Below the pieces are notes generated by a model. The model was not told the DNA's origin. It ran no database searches and saw nothing but the letters and a program-made list of their open reading frames with translations. From Cristatella mucedo (Eukaryota > Bryozoa > Phylactolaemata > Cristatellidae), in the NCBI GenBank assembly GCA_009760855.2, contig WPIO01000002.1, positions 6,709,001 through 6,769,000 of the forward strand: a stretch of 60,000 nt of DNA. Reading direction: 5' to 3'. Position numbers and translations under genes: made by a program. Position 1 is the stretch's first letter, and every line of letters starts with the position of its first letter. Below are positions 39,940 to 53,299 of this stretch, in pieces.

Positions 39940-41470
39940 CAGATGTCTCGAATCTCATTTCAATTCTTTGTGCAAAAGAGAGCTTTCTTCATTCTGAGTA
40001 ATTTCAACATTCATTGTAGGACTAAGAACCTTGACAGTGATGCTGTCCACACAAAAAATATTCGGCCCCTACTGATCAATCCTCTTTCCAACCTATCCTC
40101 CTTGGTAGAATGCTACCATACGACATTAACAGACGTTGTTGACGTTTGTACCTCTGACCAAGTACACTGCTCGCTCAGAAATAAACCAGCAAGGTCTGCT
40201 AAGCTCAAGCTAGAGAAAACATATTGAAGATCATGAGAAGTCCACTTGCGTGCATACGAGGACAAAAGTAGATCATCCAATCTATCCTTGCAAATGTCAA
40301 GCCTAGCTTCTATTAAAATATTGTTGAATCACAAATGCACTACTCAAAAATGCTTATGTCTACCATCAAATTCTTCTTAACTGCTCTCAAGATAGTTGCT
40401 TTTCTAAAGATCCTTATGGTGATCAAGCCAAGTGTTTCTCTAGCTTCTCTATCAGCTAGATAGATAAGATCAGTGAGCCCAAACCTAAGCTAACAGCATC
40501 TGGACTCCTGTCCCTCAGTAACATTCCCATAGGAAAACTCTCCCTCAATTCCGTGCATCACCTAAATGTCTATAGTCAAGGTAGCAGCGAGTGACCTCAC
40601 TCTGAAATTCATCTCTCAGTAAACAAGTTACTAGCCCTCTAAACATTAACCCTTCAGTTCTACTGCAAAATTTCTAGGATGCATAGATATACAACTATGT
40701 TATATTACTGATATAATAAACATGACCTTAGGTCTATTTTCAGAACCTTTCAAAAAGGCTGCTGCTGAGCTATTAACTAAGAAACCAAAACTATACCAAG
40801 CGAACTTGACCAAATTCCCCCAGTGTCCACACTGCCGGTCCTATTTAAGACATGAGTCATGGCAGACCAACTAAACTCTTACTTTGAAACTTCAAACTCA
40901 GCTAGTCAGTTCGAGTCAGGTTTGAGAGCTAATCACTCCGCGTGGTCAGCATCGCTTTATGTGTGTAACAACCTTTTCAGAAATTCGACCTTGCTAAAGA
41001 CTCCGATTGCTTAACTTAATCTGTCAGCAGATTTGACACTATTGATCGCCAAATCTTCTCGAGCACCTCTCATCTCAACAGAAAATCACTAGCACTGCAC
41101 TGCAATGGCTTAGTTCCCATCTCAGTGGGAGACTCTCAAGTATTTATCTAGACAGTATTTATGTAGATTATCCAAGGAATTACTTCAGTACAAGGTACCT
41201 CAGGGCCCTGTGCTTGGTCAGCTTCTTTTCACAATTTTTACTCTCTCTTTCTCTCACTCTCGTTGATGAGATCGCAAAGCACAACTACGATTTCACTTCT
41301 GTGAAGATGACACACAACATTGCCTATACTATGATCCCTCCCAGCCCTCAACCACGTCGAATTCTCTCAACTCCCTTGCTGCATGTATTGATGACATCCA
41401 CTCATGGATAGCAGCCAACTTGCTTACATTGAATGATGATACAACTATTCTTAGGCATAAGCTTGAAGTC
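39940..41470 (+). pseudogene. Heavily decayed LINE ORF2
   Basis: Blocks in LINE order but in shifting frames: the ECYHTTLTDVVDV linker (about 40110), PARSAKLKLEKTY, an RT-type FDTIDRQIF region (about 41030-41050), the ALHCNG / SLSGR region (about 41095-41160), and a TLQWL..DDIHSWIAANLL-like region (about 41390-41440). Relative of the fragment at 1-345. Confidence 0.65.
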
Positions 41471-41987
41471 CGAAAACAATTCCACTTCATTAGCATGCTG
41501 CATTAGTGCCATGCCACCAAGAGCAGCAAGGCACAATGTATTAGTTCGGTTTGGTATTTGACTTGAACAAGGCAAAATATATAGAAGCTTATACATTCTA
41601 CATACCGTATACGATGAGAGTCCATGATCGATAATTTAAACAAGTGTGTGTTTTCTTGACCAATTCCTTCTTCCAGAGGATATCACAAATTCAAGGACTA
41701 AGTTTTCAGGGGCAATCTTTTTTAAGTAGGCCATAACCTTTGAATCTACACAGTTAAATGTAGGCAGAAATGACTGAGCAGCTAATGTGGTCTTCTAGCA
41801 AAGAAATATTCTGGAACAGAGCATCCGGATTCCAGACGTGAGCTTAATGTAAGATGCAGATTTACCCACATTCTCTATTATGCGAACGAATGACACTAGC
41901 AATGCCTATAAGCACTGAGTTTGACCGACTTTAGCTTTAACAGTAATTATTGCATTAGAAATCACCACTTGACAGTTTAATACTCAC

Positions 41988-42139
41988 GTTGTGCTGAAGA
42001 ATGAATTCTCTTCCTTTGACTTGTTCCACGAACAGGCACGACGGGAACCGTCTAGCGTGCTCCGCCCACGGATCGCTTCCCTGAGGCCACTCTTTCACGG
42101 TGCCATTACAGTAAAAGCACTGGACAGCATTATCAATGC
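41988..42139 (-). CDS. IAP-B exon: second half of BIR3
   Basis: Encodes IDNAVQCFYCNGTVKEWPQG, then SDPWAEHARRFPSCLFV, the zinc-binding half of a type II BIR. The D-P-W-x-x-H pattern in the peptide-binding groove is the one seen in IBM-binding BIR domains of XIAP and cIAPs. The acceptor TTTGCAG is in phase 1, completing the Gly split at the donor of 49796. The donor is AAC followed by GTGAGT, in phase 0. It is too short to stand out as an open frame but is unambiguous. Confidence 0.88.
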
Positions 42140-42639
42140 CTGCAAACAGAGAGCTCCCTGTGCAACTGACCTAATGAGGCTAGCCAGCATCTGCAAGCAC
42201 AGCGATAGGCAAGAAGAATCCAAGGATGTTTAGAGCAGCTTCATGGAAGGGCACAATTGGGCTAAGTGCCCAAAGCAAGACGAGAGTGCACTTATTCAAA
42301 AGCAAGACAAACAAGTGCTACAATTTTTAAGTCTGGCAACTGCTTCTTCGAGCAAGCACTCTGCATCACACGCATTTATTACAACGACTGGCTGAGATTA
42401 TGGACCCATCTAGCACTACCTACATAATAGCACAATTTCTTCACCACGGGAAGCATTAAGGAGCTAGATATGAATAAAAGTATTTCTCAGTTACTCATGC
42501 CTCTCATGACGTCCAAGAAATACCTACAGTAGTTTTTGCAAGCACTGCCAAAAGGGCTATTGCCACACGTGAGCTATTTCAACTCATGCATTCAGAGGAG
42601 AAGATCACCATATTCCTAGTACTAGGTGCAGCACTGCTG

Positions 42640-42780
42640 GTTTGGCCCAGTTGTTAAGTTGCTCGCCCAACCAAGGTCAAGGTGAATGTGTTTGATGGCA
42701 AAGGTCGTGGGTTCGAGCCCCGTGGAATATGTGAACAGCCTGAATCTTTGAGAACTGTATAAATGAATTACATTTTTTTT
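42640..42780 (+). repeat. SINE remnant
   Basis: GGTCGTGGGTTCGAGCCCCG is a strong Pol III B box; the copy ends AGAACTGTATAAATGAATTAC and a T-run. Confidence 0.6.
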
Positions 42781-43079
42781 TAGGTACAACGTTGAGCAAG
42801 AGCACCACTAAGCGACTTAATTTGGGAGAGCATCTAATATTTCAAAATATCGGTGAATACTTTTTTCATGTTGCTTGTTGTATTGGTGATGGAAGCAAGA
42901 ACATAGTAGTTTCATATGAACGTTAAAAAATCTGCCTCAAACTCGTCACATCTATGGACAACCAATACGATGGCAACAATGCATATTTGGTGATAGAGAC
43001 TGGCAAGAAGGATTTCAGCCATGCTGCCAACGCTTGAAATATGGGCAGTGTATCGGCAAAATATCAGCACTGGCTAAAC

Positions 43080-43235
43080 CGGATCTTAGGTATAACCCAA
43101 GAGTTAGGCAATCATCCCAAGGTCATGGGTTCTAGTTCTCTAGCAAGCAGTCTTTTATTGCCCGTTGTGGGTGATGAGGCTTTAAAATCAGCAGACCTTC
43201 TAGCCTACTTTTACCTCACACCGGCTGCAGGCCGA
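43080..43235 (+). repeat. SINE remnant
   Basis: GGTCATGGGTTCTAGTTCTC followed by CTTTTATTGCCCGTTGTGGG, the common SINE body. Confidence 0.5.
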
Positions 43236-43949
43236 GAATTGTATGCCCAGCAGAAAAACAGCATAAGAGCAGAAAAACAGAGAGACAGCCATGCAGTAAA
43301 ACACTTCCTTTCAAACAAATGTAAATTGCCTAGAAGTAAATTCGGCTTTCTTGGGATCCTATTTAAATTATCATAATAATTATAGAAATGAGCAGGCAGA
43401 GACCAAGAGAGAATGAGAAGATGAAGAAACAGGACAGAAAACCGACAAATACAGATAGAGATGAACCTATAGAGAAACTACAGACAGACCGAAGAAAGAA
43501 GGAGAGGGCAGATAGATATACACATAAAAGATGGGTACACAAGTGCACGGGCGCGCGCACGCATGCACACTAGTGCCCAAACCTACTAGCAACTTCTTGC
43601 TTACGACTATTAGAAGGCATTCGACCTTCAACAATTAAACCGATGCACAATGTGCCCAACAAAAATACTGGAACCTTTCACTAACTCTATCTTTATTTGG
43701 CATTGGCTCAGTTTAAAAAAATAATTCTCGAGTATAACCACTGGTACTGAGGCTGCGAACTACGTATCTTAAAGTTGTGCACAAAGAGTGATTATATTTA
43801 TTGACAGCCCACAAACAACACATATAAATATGTACACAACGTATGTATGCATTTAGTGTGAGGTTGCCCCATCAAAACTCTTAATGACCTCACATAGAGG
43901 CCATAAGTTTCGAGTTGATTCCTCTGCTAAAGCATTCCAGAGCCTGCAT

Positions 43950-44735
43950 TTTACTGAAAAGATTAGCACTTGATTTAGGCTGAATCCATTCAGCCCACCC
44001 GAAGCAGCTGCCTGTAGATCTCTTCCCACAAATGCTCAAAGAGATTCAGATCCAGTGACTGGCTGGGCCATTGCATCAACATCACAGCAGATTCTTCAAA
44101 AAGTGCTTTCCTGACATTGCAATGTGCTTGGGATCATTATCTTGCTGCCAAATATACCGATCTCCAAGCCGAGTGTTGGCACTTTGCAGTCTGATTTCCT
44201 TGACTAACTGAAAGTATACTTGTTGGTCCATAATACCTCCGATCTGATGCAGAGCTTCAACACCTTTTGTAGCCATCATCGATTTGCCTGCGAACTTTAC
44301 TGTAGGTTGAAGGCAGTGCCTGTAAGCCTCATCGTTCCTTCAGCTAACCCTTATGAGGCACTTTCTGCTACCAAATATTGTGAACTTGCTGTCGTCTGTC
44401 AAAGATACAGCTCCACAACTGAATTATATTCTATATTTGTTCTATACCGTGGGTATGGTTGAATGTGTAAGTGGTCTGCATTATAATTGCTACTTAGCAG
44501 AGGCTTGCGTTCTGCAAACCATCAGAAGATGTCACTTTTAGCAAGCCTAGTACACATCTACAGACCGTATCTTTACTAATATCGATCCTTGCAGCACCCT
44601 TCTATGACTTAGCAAGGTCTCGAATTGTGGTAGTTCTATTAAGCAGTGCTATCACATTTATGAGCTAGTCACCCCTCGAAGCAATCTTTTTTCGAGACCA
44701 GTCAGATCCAGCTGCAAGGACCATTGATCCACTAA
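43950..44735 (-). pseudogene. Tc1/mariner-type transposase relic
   Basis: In minus-strand order: HTH-like NRTTTIRDLAKS (about 44640), TDDSKFTIFGS (first catalytic Asp, about 44395), QPTVKFAGKSMM, GVEALHQIGGIMDQQVY, QQDNDPKHIAMSGKHF (second Asp) and WPSQSLDLNLFEHLWEEI (third acidic residue). Multiple stops and shifts; terminal inverted repeats not located. Lies in the IAP-B intron between BIR3 exons. Confidence 0.85.
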
Positions 44736-45114
44736 TCATGTTTGCTAATATTATAGTAACTGTAAATGTACTAATTCTAAACCATTGCGAATTTTATGAT
44801 TGCCTTGAAGCCCTTGTTGATGCCGCAATGTCGGCATCCTCTTATAATAGTCACTGCAGTGTTTTGGGCCAGACATTTCGATACTGAATGACCGACCCAG
44901 AAGTTTGGGTAATGGGAGGATATAAGTGCTATACTTGCAACACAGAATGGTACACAGAAATACGATGCATTTTTATGCTATAACTATCGGAAACCCGAAA
45001 GATGGCATAATCTTCAAAATGGCAATTCCCTGGCTTAAAATGGTACGGTTTAGCATTTTTTGAATAGGACTACTATAGCTGCCAAAGAGGGTGTGATTAG
45101 ATATAAAAAAAAAT

Positions 45115-45290
45115 TCTAGCTGATTTAACGGCCTCTTTTTTATAGCGACAGAAGAGCATTTACGGCATCACCACCACTTGCAGTGGCGATGAAGGATCGC
45201 CCATAACAGAATAGGAACCCACGACCTGGGGTCCGTGGTCGTGAAAAGCAATAGCCTTAGCTAGTGTGCCAGTATGGCTCAACTCCCGGT
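45115..45290 (-). repeat. tRNA-derived SINE, inverted copy
   Basis: Reverse complement carries the same GGTGGTGATGCCGTAAATGC-type body, GCGATCCTTCATCGCC and CACGACC...GTGGTCGTG head as the copy at 29.9 kb. Confidence 0.7.
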
Positions 45291-45639
45291 AGGCCCGGGT
45301 TCCTAGATGCTCAGTGGCTCTATCAAATCCAAACGCTAAGGACTAATGGGTTCGATGACCTTTTGTGATGAATGTATATACCCTGCCACATTAGTCTTAC
45401 TACAGCCAATCTAAAATCAGCAACTTCAAAAGCATTGTTGCCAAAGTAAGGATAGGAAAGCAACTAAGGGAACTGCAGAACTACTGCATAGCTAAAATTA
45501 CAGTGAATCAATCGTGACTCCCACAATTAGAACAACCAGGTAAACATAACTGCTTTGCCATAAAAGAGCAAAAAACAGAGTCTGGTATAATTGAGGAAAT
45601 TAGGTTATTCAAGAGCAATGATTGCTTCCTCACCAACTA

Positions 45640-45684
45640 TTGTAAAGCATCTGGGAAGAGATGTAGCTTTCTTAGGGTGATAAA

Positions 45685-45724
<40 letters not shown>
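45640..45724 (+). repeat. LINE 3' tail with (ATT)n microsatellite
   Basis: TGTAAAGCATCTGGGAAGAGATG then TTTCTTAGGGTGATAAAT and about 13 ATT units. Confidence 0.6.
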
Positions 45725-45814
45725 GTAATAGTGATCACGACTGTATAGGGTCTGCCATGGAGTCATAGATGCCAGCTAGATCATGAAGTCGGTAATATCA
45801 TTTATTTGCCCTTG

Positions 45815-45990
45815 GGTCTTAGCCCAAAGGCAATGTGCTCACACTTCAGGCAACCCAGGTCGAAGGTAGGATTCATGCATAAGGCAATCATTCGTTGCCC
45901 TCTGCAAGCATGATTGGTAACTGCTACGACTCTTCTGCTACTATAGGAATGAGGATGCTGAAACAGTCGATCTTGACTTGGACTATACTT
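45815..45990 (+). repeat. SINE remnant
   Basis: CTTGGGTCTTAGCCCAAAGG head, GCAATCATTCGTTGCCCTCTGCAAGC body and GACTCTTCTGCTACTATAGG end match the family. Confidence 0.5.
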
Positions 45991-46879
45991 AATTGCATGC
46001 AAAAAGCAGGACCATTGATTTCCCAACCTATTGGTGCAGTTACGGCAAGAATTATTTTGAAGGCTATGCAAGTTCTGTAATACGCTTGAGAACTATCGTA
46101 TTTCACGATGTTGTAACTTAACCAACTTTAGGCATTCTCTGGATTCATTCACTTTTAAGAATCCTTACACATCCTGATGCAGTTTCTCGAGATTGCTCGG
46201 ATCCTATACTAAGCTATAATAGGCAATATCATAATCTGCATAGCACGTGTATTTAGTGGCATGGCTCAAAAAAGCATGGCGTCATGAGAATACACCACCA
46301 AGGTTGAATGTTAATAGCGCGTTATGGTTGGTTCCCGACACGGCCATTACAACATTCCATGGTTACAAGTCTGTTTACGAGAAAGGGTACCAATCTCAAT
46401 ACCTAGTCGAATCAAGAGAACACATGTCAATTACCCATACATTCCTTGGCCGAGTAATGGTCATTACTGATGCACAATATCTCCCATTATTCAATAGTAT
46501 TTCATTGTTTTGGCCCCATGTCCATTTTATGTGATGTTGCCTTGTGCTAGCTTTTTCTTGCTAATGTTACGAGAAGCTGATTCACGTTTGCTTTAGCAAT
46601 ACAAATAGTTGTAAAGTAGGGTTTCGTGATTAGCAGGACTTAAGACCTTGCAATTTGGAACAGCTGTATAAATCCACTGATTCTTGAGTGCATGACGACT
46701 ATTGAGCTGGGGTAAATTTGTTTACAAAATCCTATCACCTACTTCACAGCTGGCTAGAAGGTATAGGAGAGTGCCAATACATGATACTAACAGAAGTAAG
46801 TCATATATTACACTAATTCCTTATCAAGTAGTGTACAGACTTTAGGAATCTTGCAGTCACTTTTACGTCATTTGTTTGC

Positions 46880-47230
46880 TCGCTCCAACCTACCCATCAG
46901 TTCTTCCTGATCAGGTTTCAAACTTTACTGCCAACTCTTCTGATTCAAATCTTTTAGCTGTGAGCCTGATAACTTCAAAACCATTCGAAACCCCTGGAGC
47001 CAAAAACTCACTACCGACTGACACCACGACATCTCCTAACTTGACGCTTAAAAAGAAGGAAAAACACTTACCTGTTCTTCCCAGAATTAGCTCATTCTCT
47101 GCGAGGTGCCACTTGAGTGGTTTATTGTGCTGATACTGTGCATGTTACCACCCATCAGTTCACTTCTTCCTTTTCAGGATATTTGGAGGGCTTGACAAGA
47201 AATTGTAGTTCTCTTACCGCAAGGTAAATA
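46880..47230 (+). pseudogene. LINE ORF2 C-terminal remnant
   Basis: APTYPSVLPDQV followed by SKPFETPGAKNSLP is a decayed form of the SDLL / AFSSYAPKAWNSL region, then 3'-UTR-like CTGATACTGTGCATG. Confidence 0.5.
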
Positions 47231-47676
47231 TTTCTTTTTTTTATTAATACTAAATAAACAGAAACTGCAGGCAATTACTGACGTCGAGAATGTAGCCTCT
47301 AGATGTCAAAATCTTTAGCACGTCCTTAACTTGAAGCCGTTTACCATCACGTTTGGCAGCCCACCATTATTGAGAAAACTTGTAGCTACAGCATTAGGCT
47401 GAGAGCTACTGCAGCCAACACCATTAAGTCTCTCAAGAAAAATCCTTCCTAAACGATGTAGGAAATGAAGCTATCACTTTCCTATGGTAATCATGCCAGG
47501 GAGGTCAGATTCTACATTAGCCACTATTCTGGCAAGCCAAGAGGTCGGCATCTTGCACAGATCCAAAGCCACTTAAAATGAACACTTATGCATGCTCTGT
47601 TGCCACTCCCACGGTAGTGACAAGGGCACCAGAGGTACACCCATAGTACAGCAGTTGCAATGAAGGGCAGCAGGTA

Positions 47677-48715
47677 GTGACTACCTATGCACCTAGCACC
47701 TTGCCAGACCTGACCTACCCAACTGAGAAACTGAATGCTTGCCTTGCCGATATTCGATCCTGGATGTCGGAAAACTTCCTGAAATTAAATGACGATAAAA
47801 CCGAACTGCTTCTCATAGGACACCCTAAGCGTGTGGCTGGATTAAAAGGCTTTGCTGTTCTAATAGGCGATGCTATTGTGCGACCTTCACCACGTGCTCG
47901 TAATCTAGGTGTCGTGTTCGACAGCTGCCTCAATTTCAAAAGCTTCATTCAGAAGACTGCCTCTACAGCTAGCCATCACATCCGATCCCTATCCAAGATT
48001 AGAAGCTGTCTCCCACAGTGGCTTGTAAAAAATTTAACTAGCTCTTTAGTTCTGTCTCGGTTTGATTATTGTAATTCCCTTTTGGCTGGGCTACCAAAGA
48101 AAGCTATAATGCCACTACAGCGGACTATGAATATGGCTGCAAGGCTGGTCTTCAAGTCCCAGCGGTTTGAGCACGTGTCACCTTTGCTGGAAGAGCTAGG
48201 ATGGTTGCCGGTTGAGCAAAGGATACGGAGCAAAGTTCTTACGCTGACCCACAAGGCCCGCCACGGCTTGGCTCCTTCATACCTTGCTGAACTGCTACAT
48301 CAGTTTCAGCCTGTTCGCGCCCTCAGGTCCTGTGTGGACAATAAATTAGCTGTCCCATTCCTACGCTTAAAGAAAGTTGGCGACAGAAGCTTTAGCTCTG
48401 CAGGTCATAGACTGTGGAACTCGCTTCCACAATTCTTACGAAACGACATCTACTCTCCAACTGCCGACTATGGCACATCTTTTTCAGCGGTCCTGAACTG
48501 CTACTTCTATGCTACTCACTACCTCAACTGCTCTCCTAACTCTGCTATGCTTCCCATTTTCTCTTTGTTGCGTGAGACGAAGTCTGTTGGCTACCGAATG
48601 CGTACCGAGAGCCGCTTAGGCTGTGAGTGCGCTATACAAAACTCTCCTGTGTAACGCCCAAATGGTCTTTATGACTTTGTGGAGTTACTGACGGAGATAC
48701 ATTACATTACATTAC
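47677..48715 (+). mobile_element. 5'-truncated L2/CR1-like LINE, ORF2 C-terminus open
   Basis: Best-preserved retroelement of the window. An open frame of 325 codons covers the end of the RT (DIRSWMSENFLKLNDDKTEL), LGVVFDSCLNFKSFI, RFDYCNSLLAGLPKKAI, LGWLPVEQRIRSKVLTL and GHRLWNSLPQFLR. A 3' end GAGTTACTGACGGAGA is followed by an (ATTAC)n tail. A different family from the hairpin-ended LINE. Recent insertion is likely because the frame is intact. It sits in an IAP-B intron. Confidence 0.88.
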
Positions 48716-49795
48716 TCAGATCCTACAAGCAATGCTTGGTTTAAGTTAAGTAGCTGGTCGAGCAACAAGGCTCGGTGTTGCTGCTGCTGAATTAATTAAT
48801 ACAATGACACCACCCTTGCCTCAATAATCAGCACAGGAAAGCCCTAGTCCCTCGGGGTGCCTTTATACTATCTGCTCTCCAAGGCTGCACCAATCTAAGT
48901 CATTTAAGCAATTAAATTGACATTGCATTGGCAGCAGGCCTGCAAATTATCTGGATCGACTAGTGCACAGCTGTACTGGATGATGGATCACTCAAGGGAG
49001 CATCAGCTGATTTTCTTGGGAGTTAGTGGTCTGCAGCAACCCAATCTTCAATCAAATCAACTCGGCCTTTCAACTCAGCATGCATGGATCACCACACTGT
49101 TGCAGCAGGCAAGCTCCAGGCTGCCATCAAGTAACTCGAGCAGTACCATCAAAACAACAGCAAGCTCTCGGCAAAAATCACTAATGGTCAGAAAAAAATT
49201 CTGGGCACTGATTCCCAGTGAGCTCTCATATTCCAAAACAGCTAGATGAAAGATAAAGGCTCACCAAATGTTGGCAGCCGTGCGACTGAGTACCAACAAT
49301 CTTATCATTGAGCAAATACTAGTCATGCTTGAATTAAACTTGGTGCACACATGAACATTCATCGTCAGCAATCACCGAAGGGTGACAGACTCAAATAGCT
49401 GCAGCCCAAAAAGCAAGAATGCCAGCATTATCAAACGCATGTGGAGCCACAGAATGCCACACTTGCTACAAACACATGCATTAACACAGCACATACCAAA
49501 TACCTAGCATCTCTAGCATGTTTGTGTGCCTCGAAAGGAGTGTGGTTATCTTAGTGAACTTAGCAATGTTTCATAATTATTACTATAAGTAACACAGATT
49601 TACAAATCCATGCAAGAATGTAATCACTTGAGCGTAAGCGAGATCAAATAAAAGCACACGAGTGCATGCACGTGCACAAGTACGAACACACGATTATGCA
49701 AAGACCGCCAGAGCTCAGGAACGATTGTGTACACAATCCCTGAAGCACACAGTGAAAGCACATAGCAGAGGCAACTAACCTACAAGCCAACATAC
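48716..49795. other. IAP-B intron, nothing recognised
   Basis: Chance frames only. Confidence 0.3.
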
Positions 49796-49939
49796 CCAGG
49801 AAATAAAAACCTGCCTTTGCTAGCACTTCCGGCTTGAAAAAGTGACTAGATGGCCATGTCACGAAGGTTGCAATTCGCCTGGACTCCACGGCCATTTCAG
49901 GCTGCTTCGGAACCACGCGAGATATTCCCAATCCTTCCT
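49796..49939 (-). CDS. IAP-B exon: first half of BIR3
   Basis: Encodes EGLGISRVVPKQPEMAVES, then RRIATFVTWPSSHFFKPEVL and AKAGFYFLG, the first half of BIR3. The acceptor GTTGCAG gives phase 1, fitting the donor at 50945. The donor is CTGG followed by TATG (GGTATG) in phase 1, splitting the Gly as in the other BIR exons. Confidence 0.85.
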
Positions 49940-50519
49940 CTGCAACGTCTAATAGCACGGCAGCAAGACTAAAATAGCCTACGTTGTCGTCTGATGACTC
50001 ATAGATCTGCCTAATATTAGATAGATTCAGCTACACAGTATGACAATTGAAATGTACGCTAGGAATAGCAATAAGAATTTTGATTATATAGAAAGCAGAA
50101 GAAATAATCCTTCTATAGGGGTAGGCGGCTTACTTTATGCTCTCATTTTGAGAGTATCAGGTGGGCACCATAGAGCAGGCACATGACTTAGGCAGACTCC
50201 GGGATGGTAGTTCATAGCAGATTTCAACTCACCCTAGCTGTATTCTGTAGTCCTAGCGATTTTGAGGAATAGAACAAACACGCAAAAGCCACGGAGAGTG
50301 ACACCAGTTGGTTAATCAGAGTATCTCTTGATATACTGCCGGAACGAATTAACCATATGCATGTAGAACAAAATAACTCTTCAGTGCTTAAGAAAAAAGA
50401 AGTCGTCCTGTTATAAATCAAAGCACATATTTCACAGACCGGAATATGTCAGGCAACTGATGTTAAATAACTCGAATTGAGTTAGTGCTACAATGCACCG
50501 CCCATCATCGGCATTGATA

Positions 50520-50610
50520 ATAATATTCATAATAATAGGTCATTTGTACAGCACACTAAGAGAACTTTAGCTATATGAAGGTGCTTTACAACTAGCTGCA
50601 AGAGAATCAA
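50520..50610 (-). repeat. LINE 3' end remnant
   Basis: Inverted ATT-type tail, AGAGAACTTTAGC and GGTGCTTTACAACTAGCTGC, matching the degenerate terminal hairpin of the local family. Confidence 0.55.
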
Positions 50611-50944
50611 AACCCATGGAAAAGCATGAACAAATAAAGAAGTACGATGCCTACTAATATGACTGACTAGCTAATGGTGCCGTCTGACAACCTCTCATTT
50701 CAGCGCTCAAAGCACCATTTGCTGTCTGTAGCCGGCTCAGAGTCATGAGTATTTTGTCACGGAGGCTCTATTTCAAGAATACCTGCACAGGCACGTTCTA
50801 TCACACACCTTTCAAGCAGAACAAGTGTTGCACGTAGTGAGGGCATCTCCTATTGTTGGAAAGTCCACAAAAAGCCACTACTAACATTCAGCTACAAACA
50901 CAGCAGACTGCCACTAGACGGATTGTGCTGGAAAGCATCATTAC

Positions 50945-51127
50945 CTTGCCGATCAGGAAACTTGGGTTCCAGCGCTGAGAACGGTATGGGCACATTGCCC
51001 ACATCGTGACCTTGAACGAATCTGCAGTAGGTGAAGTGCTGGGCGTGCTGCTCTGCAGCTCGGTCACCATGCTCCCAGTTACGTAGCAGACCTTGACAGA
51101 AAGCACACTGCACCCGGTCTCCAGGGC
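50945..51127 (-). CDS. IAP-B exon: second half of BIR2
   Basis: Encodes PGDRVQCAFCQGLLRNWEHG, then DRAAEQHAQHFTYCRFVQG with CX2C, His and Cys zinc ligands, then a linker to BIR3 (IPFSALEPKFPDRQ). The acceptor TGCTTCAG is in phase 1 and completes the Gly split at 56011. The donor is GCAAG followed by GTAATG. The intron separating the two BIR2 halves is about 4.9 kb. Confidence 0.88.
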
Positions 51128-52890
51128 CTGAAGCATAGACAGCGCAGCAGTTGATGCTATACTCAAATTGCAATTCAGATGGAAGCCAGTTACGAATGCC
51201 AAGGAAGTCGGCCACAAATGCCGATAGGTGATACAGCTGAGCTGGTAGACAGTGGCCGATGCCCAGGCTCAACTACCGACACCAGAAAACTCAAACTATT
51301 TTGTCAACAGAAAGCACAGTTAAAATAGAGATGGCTCTTTATGCACTATAACAACACGCCTGCTTGTATGTTCTTGATTGTCACTATAGTAATACAACCT
51401 GTTCACTCAATTTGGGGTGGGTTTTTCAAAGAGCTCTGGGCAAAATAAGGAAGAAATGTTTTATCATTCAATGCAGTTTGAAGGCATGCTGCCAAATAAT
51501 GAACTTGCATGACTAGATTTTCAAAAACGTTTAATTTGATAACAGCTATCCATACTCTCGTGTGTTTTGCATTAAGACTTTGAAAAATTCATGATTCTTC
51601 CTCGAAGTATATGATAAGACTACAATTGGCCTTTTCCAAAGACTGACTCTACGAACAAATCCTAGCCGGCATACACAATCAGGCATTATTAACAACGACT
51701 TACTCATTACATACTAAAGAGAACTAAAACTAGAGAATCAATAACTAGAGATGCACATCAAACCATTACCAACTGACGATATATTGGCAACAACGAGCAA
51801 TAAATATTCAAGAAGAAACAAATACAATATACGTTTATACATCCACAAAGCTAGTGGAAGATCAAAGTCAAACCCTGCTCATTAATAAACAAAAATCATT
51901 GCTTCGGAATCACGTAAGCACATACAACCATCAACAACGACGAACGAATATCTGAATGATAACAACCAATAAGTAGCTTGCTTGCTCGGACCTGTTTCTC
52001 TGTCGATCTGAAGCAAACCCCTGGAATGAGACCACTAATGAATGGCCTACATTTAAATGAAATGTAGCTTAGTATGATTGCTATCATCGTGTGAGAGTTC
52101 ACCGAAGAACTGATAACAATCGGCACTTCCGCATAAAGGCCCGGCCAATAAAATGAAAGAAAAAAAGCCCTGCAAAAAGGGCAAAAATCGGCAAATTAAG
52201 ATTCAGATATTCATTTCAGCCTTTCTTCTCTAACTCTATTCGCATCTTCAAGTCGCCTGATCTCCAAGTTACTCCTGTAAATTACAATTAATAAAACCAG
52301 TTCATTGCAAGATAATTTTATTGAATTGTTTTTAAAACAATATTCTTTATTTATAAGTACACTTTTTAATTTAGAAACACGTGACAACAAATTGCAGTTT
52401 TTTTTAGGTCCGGAACACATTAATGGCATTTCAATTCATTTCAATGGGGAAAATTGATTTGACATATGAGTAATTTGAGTTGGAGCTCCAGTACAGAACG
52501 AATTAAACTCGTAAGCCGAGGTACCACTGCATCCCATATTCTGGAGAGTTTTCCACGAGGGACTCCAAGAACAAACCAGCTTTTGGCACACATACGGTAT
52601 CCAACAGACTCCATCTCACGGAGCTAAGAGAAAGTGAGACGCATAGCTGAGTCAGTAGGGCAGTCGAGGAAGTGAGCAGCACCGGAGCGGCTGGAAAGGA
52701 TTGCCATATACAGGCAGCATGAGCGACGTTCTTGAATGGGAATTGTGGGAGTTTAACAGTCTAGGCCAGCAAGGCATAAGTGTCTTCTGCTTCTGCCCCA
52801 GGTCTTAAGGTGAAGGAACACAATGGTTAATGTCCATAGAGGACCTGGGAGTATGATGAGGCTAAAACTGGTGCAGGAGTTCAGCTAGGT
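51128..52890. other. IAP-B intron, nothing recognised
   Basis: AT-rich. No coding similarity or clear repeat noticed. Confidence 0.3.
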
Positions 52891-52899
52891 ATGAAGTAG

Positions 52900-53290
52900 C
52901 CTAAGGGGGGAGGGCTTCTTATAGGACAAAGCATGAACTTTGCTCGGTATTCATCGATCAACAGGGAGCTGCTTCGGCTCCTTCAGCAGAAGAGGCATGC
53001 AGCTGAATTCCTTGGATTCGCAAACCGACCTTGCAGCCCCTTTCATAGGCAGCTGCCGCAGCTAAACAGCATTCATCGGTAGCCCTGCCAGTAATGAATC
53101 ATCGCAGTCCCTCTGCAATGAGCGGAGATAACCTAAATGAGATTTAACCAGGACACCTTGGTGAGCTTTACTACAGAGATTTGACTGGCCGGGATACCTC
53201 AGCCAGCCATTCCTCCAGCAGCTACGAAGCACAGGGGCTGCAGCGGGCTGCATTGCTGCTTGTGACCAGCAAAAACAGCACACACTTATC
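52900..53290 (-). pseudogene. LINE ORF2 remnant
   Basis: DDSLLAGLPMNAV at about 53062-53100 corresponds to the CNSLLAGLP block of the LINEs; other parts are too decayed to align by eye. Confidence 0.4.
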
Positions 53291-53299
53291 TAGCAACAC

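Noticed and set aside
46247-46534. 95-codon plus-strand frame (VAWLKKAWRHENTPPRL...)
   Set aside because: No domain recognised and no splice context fitting IAP-B; probably chance.
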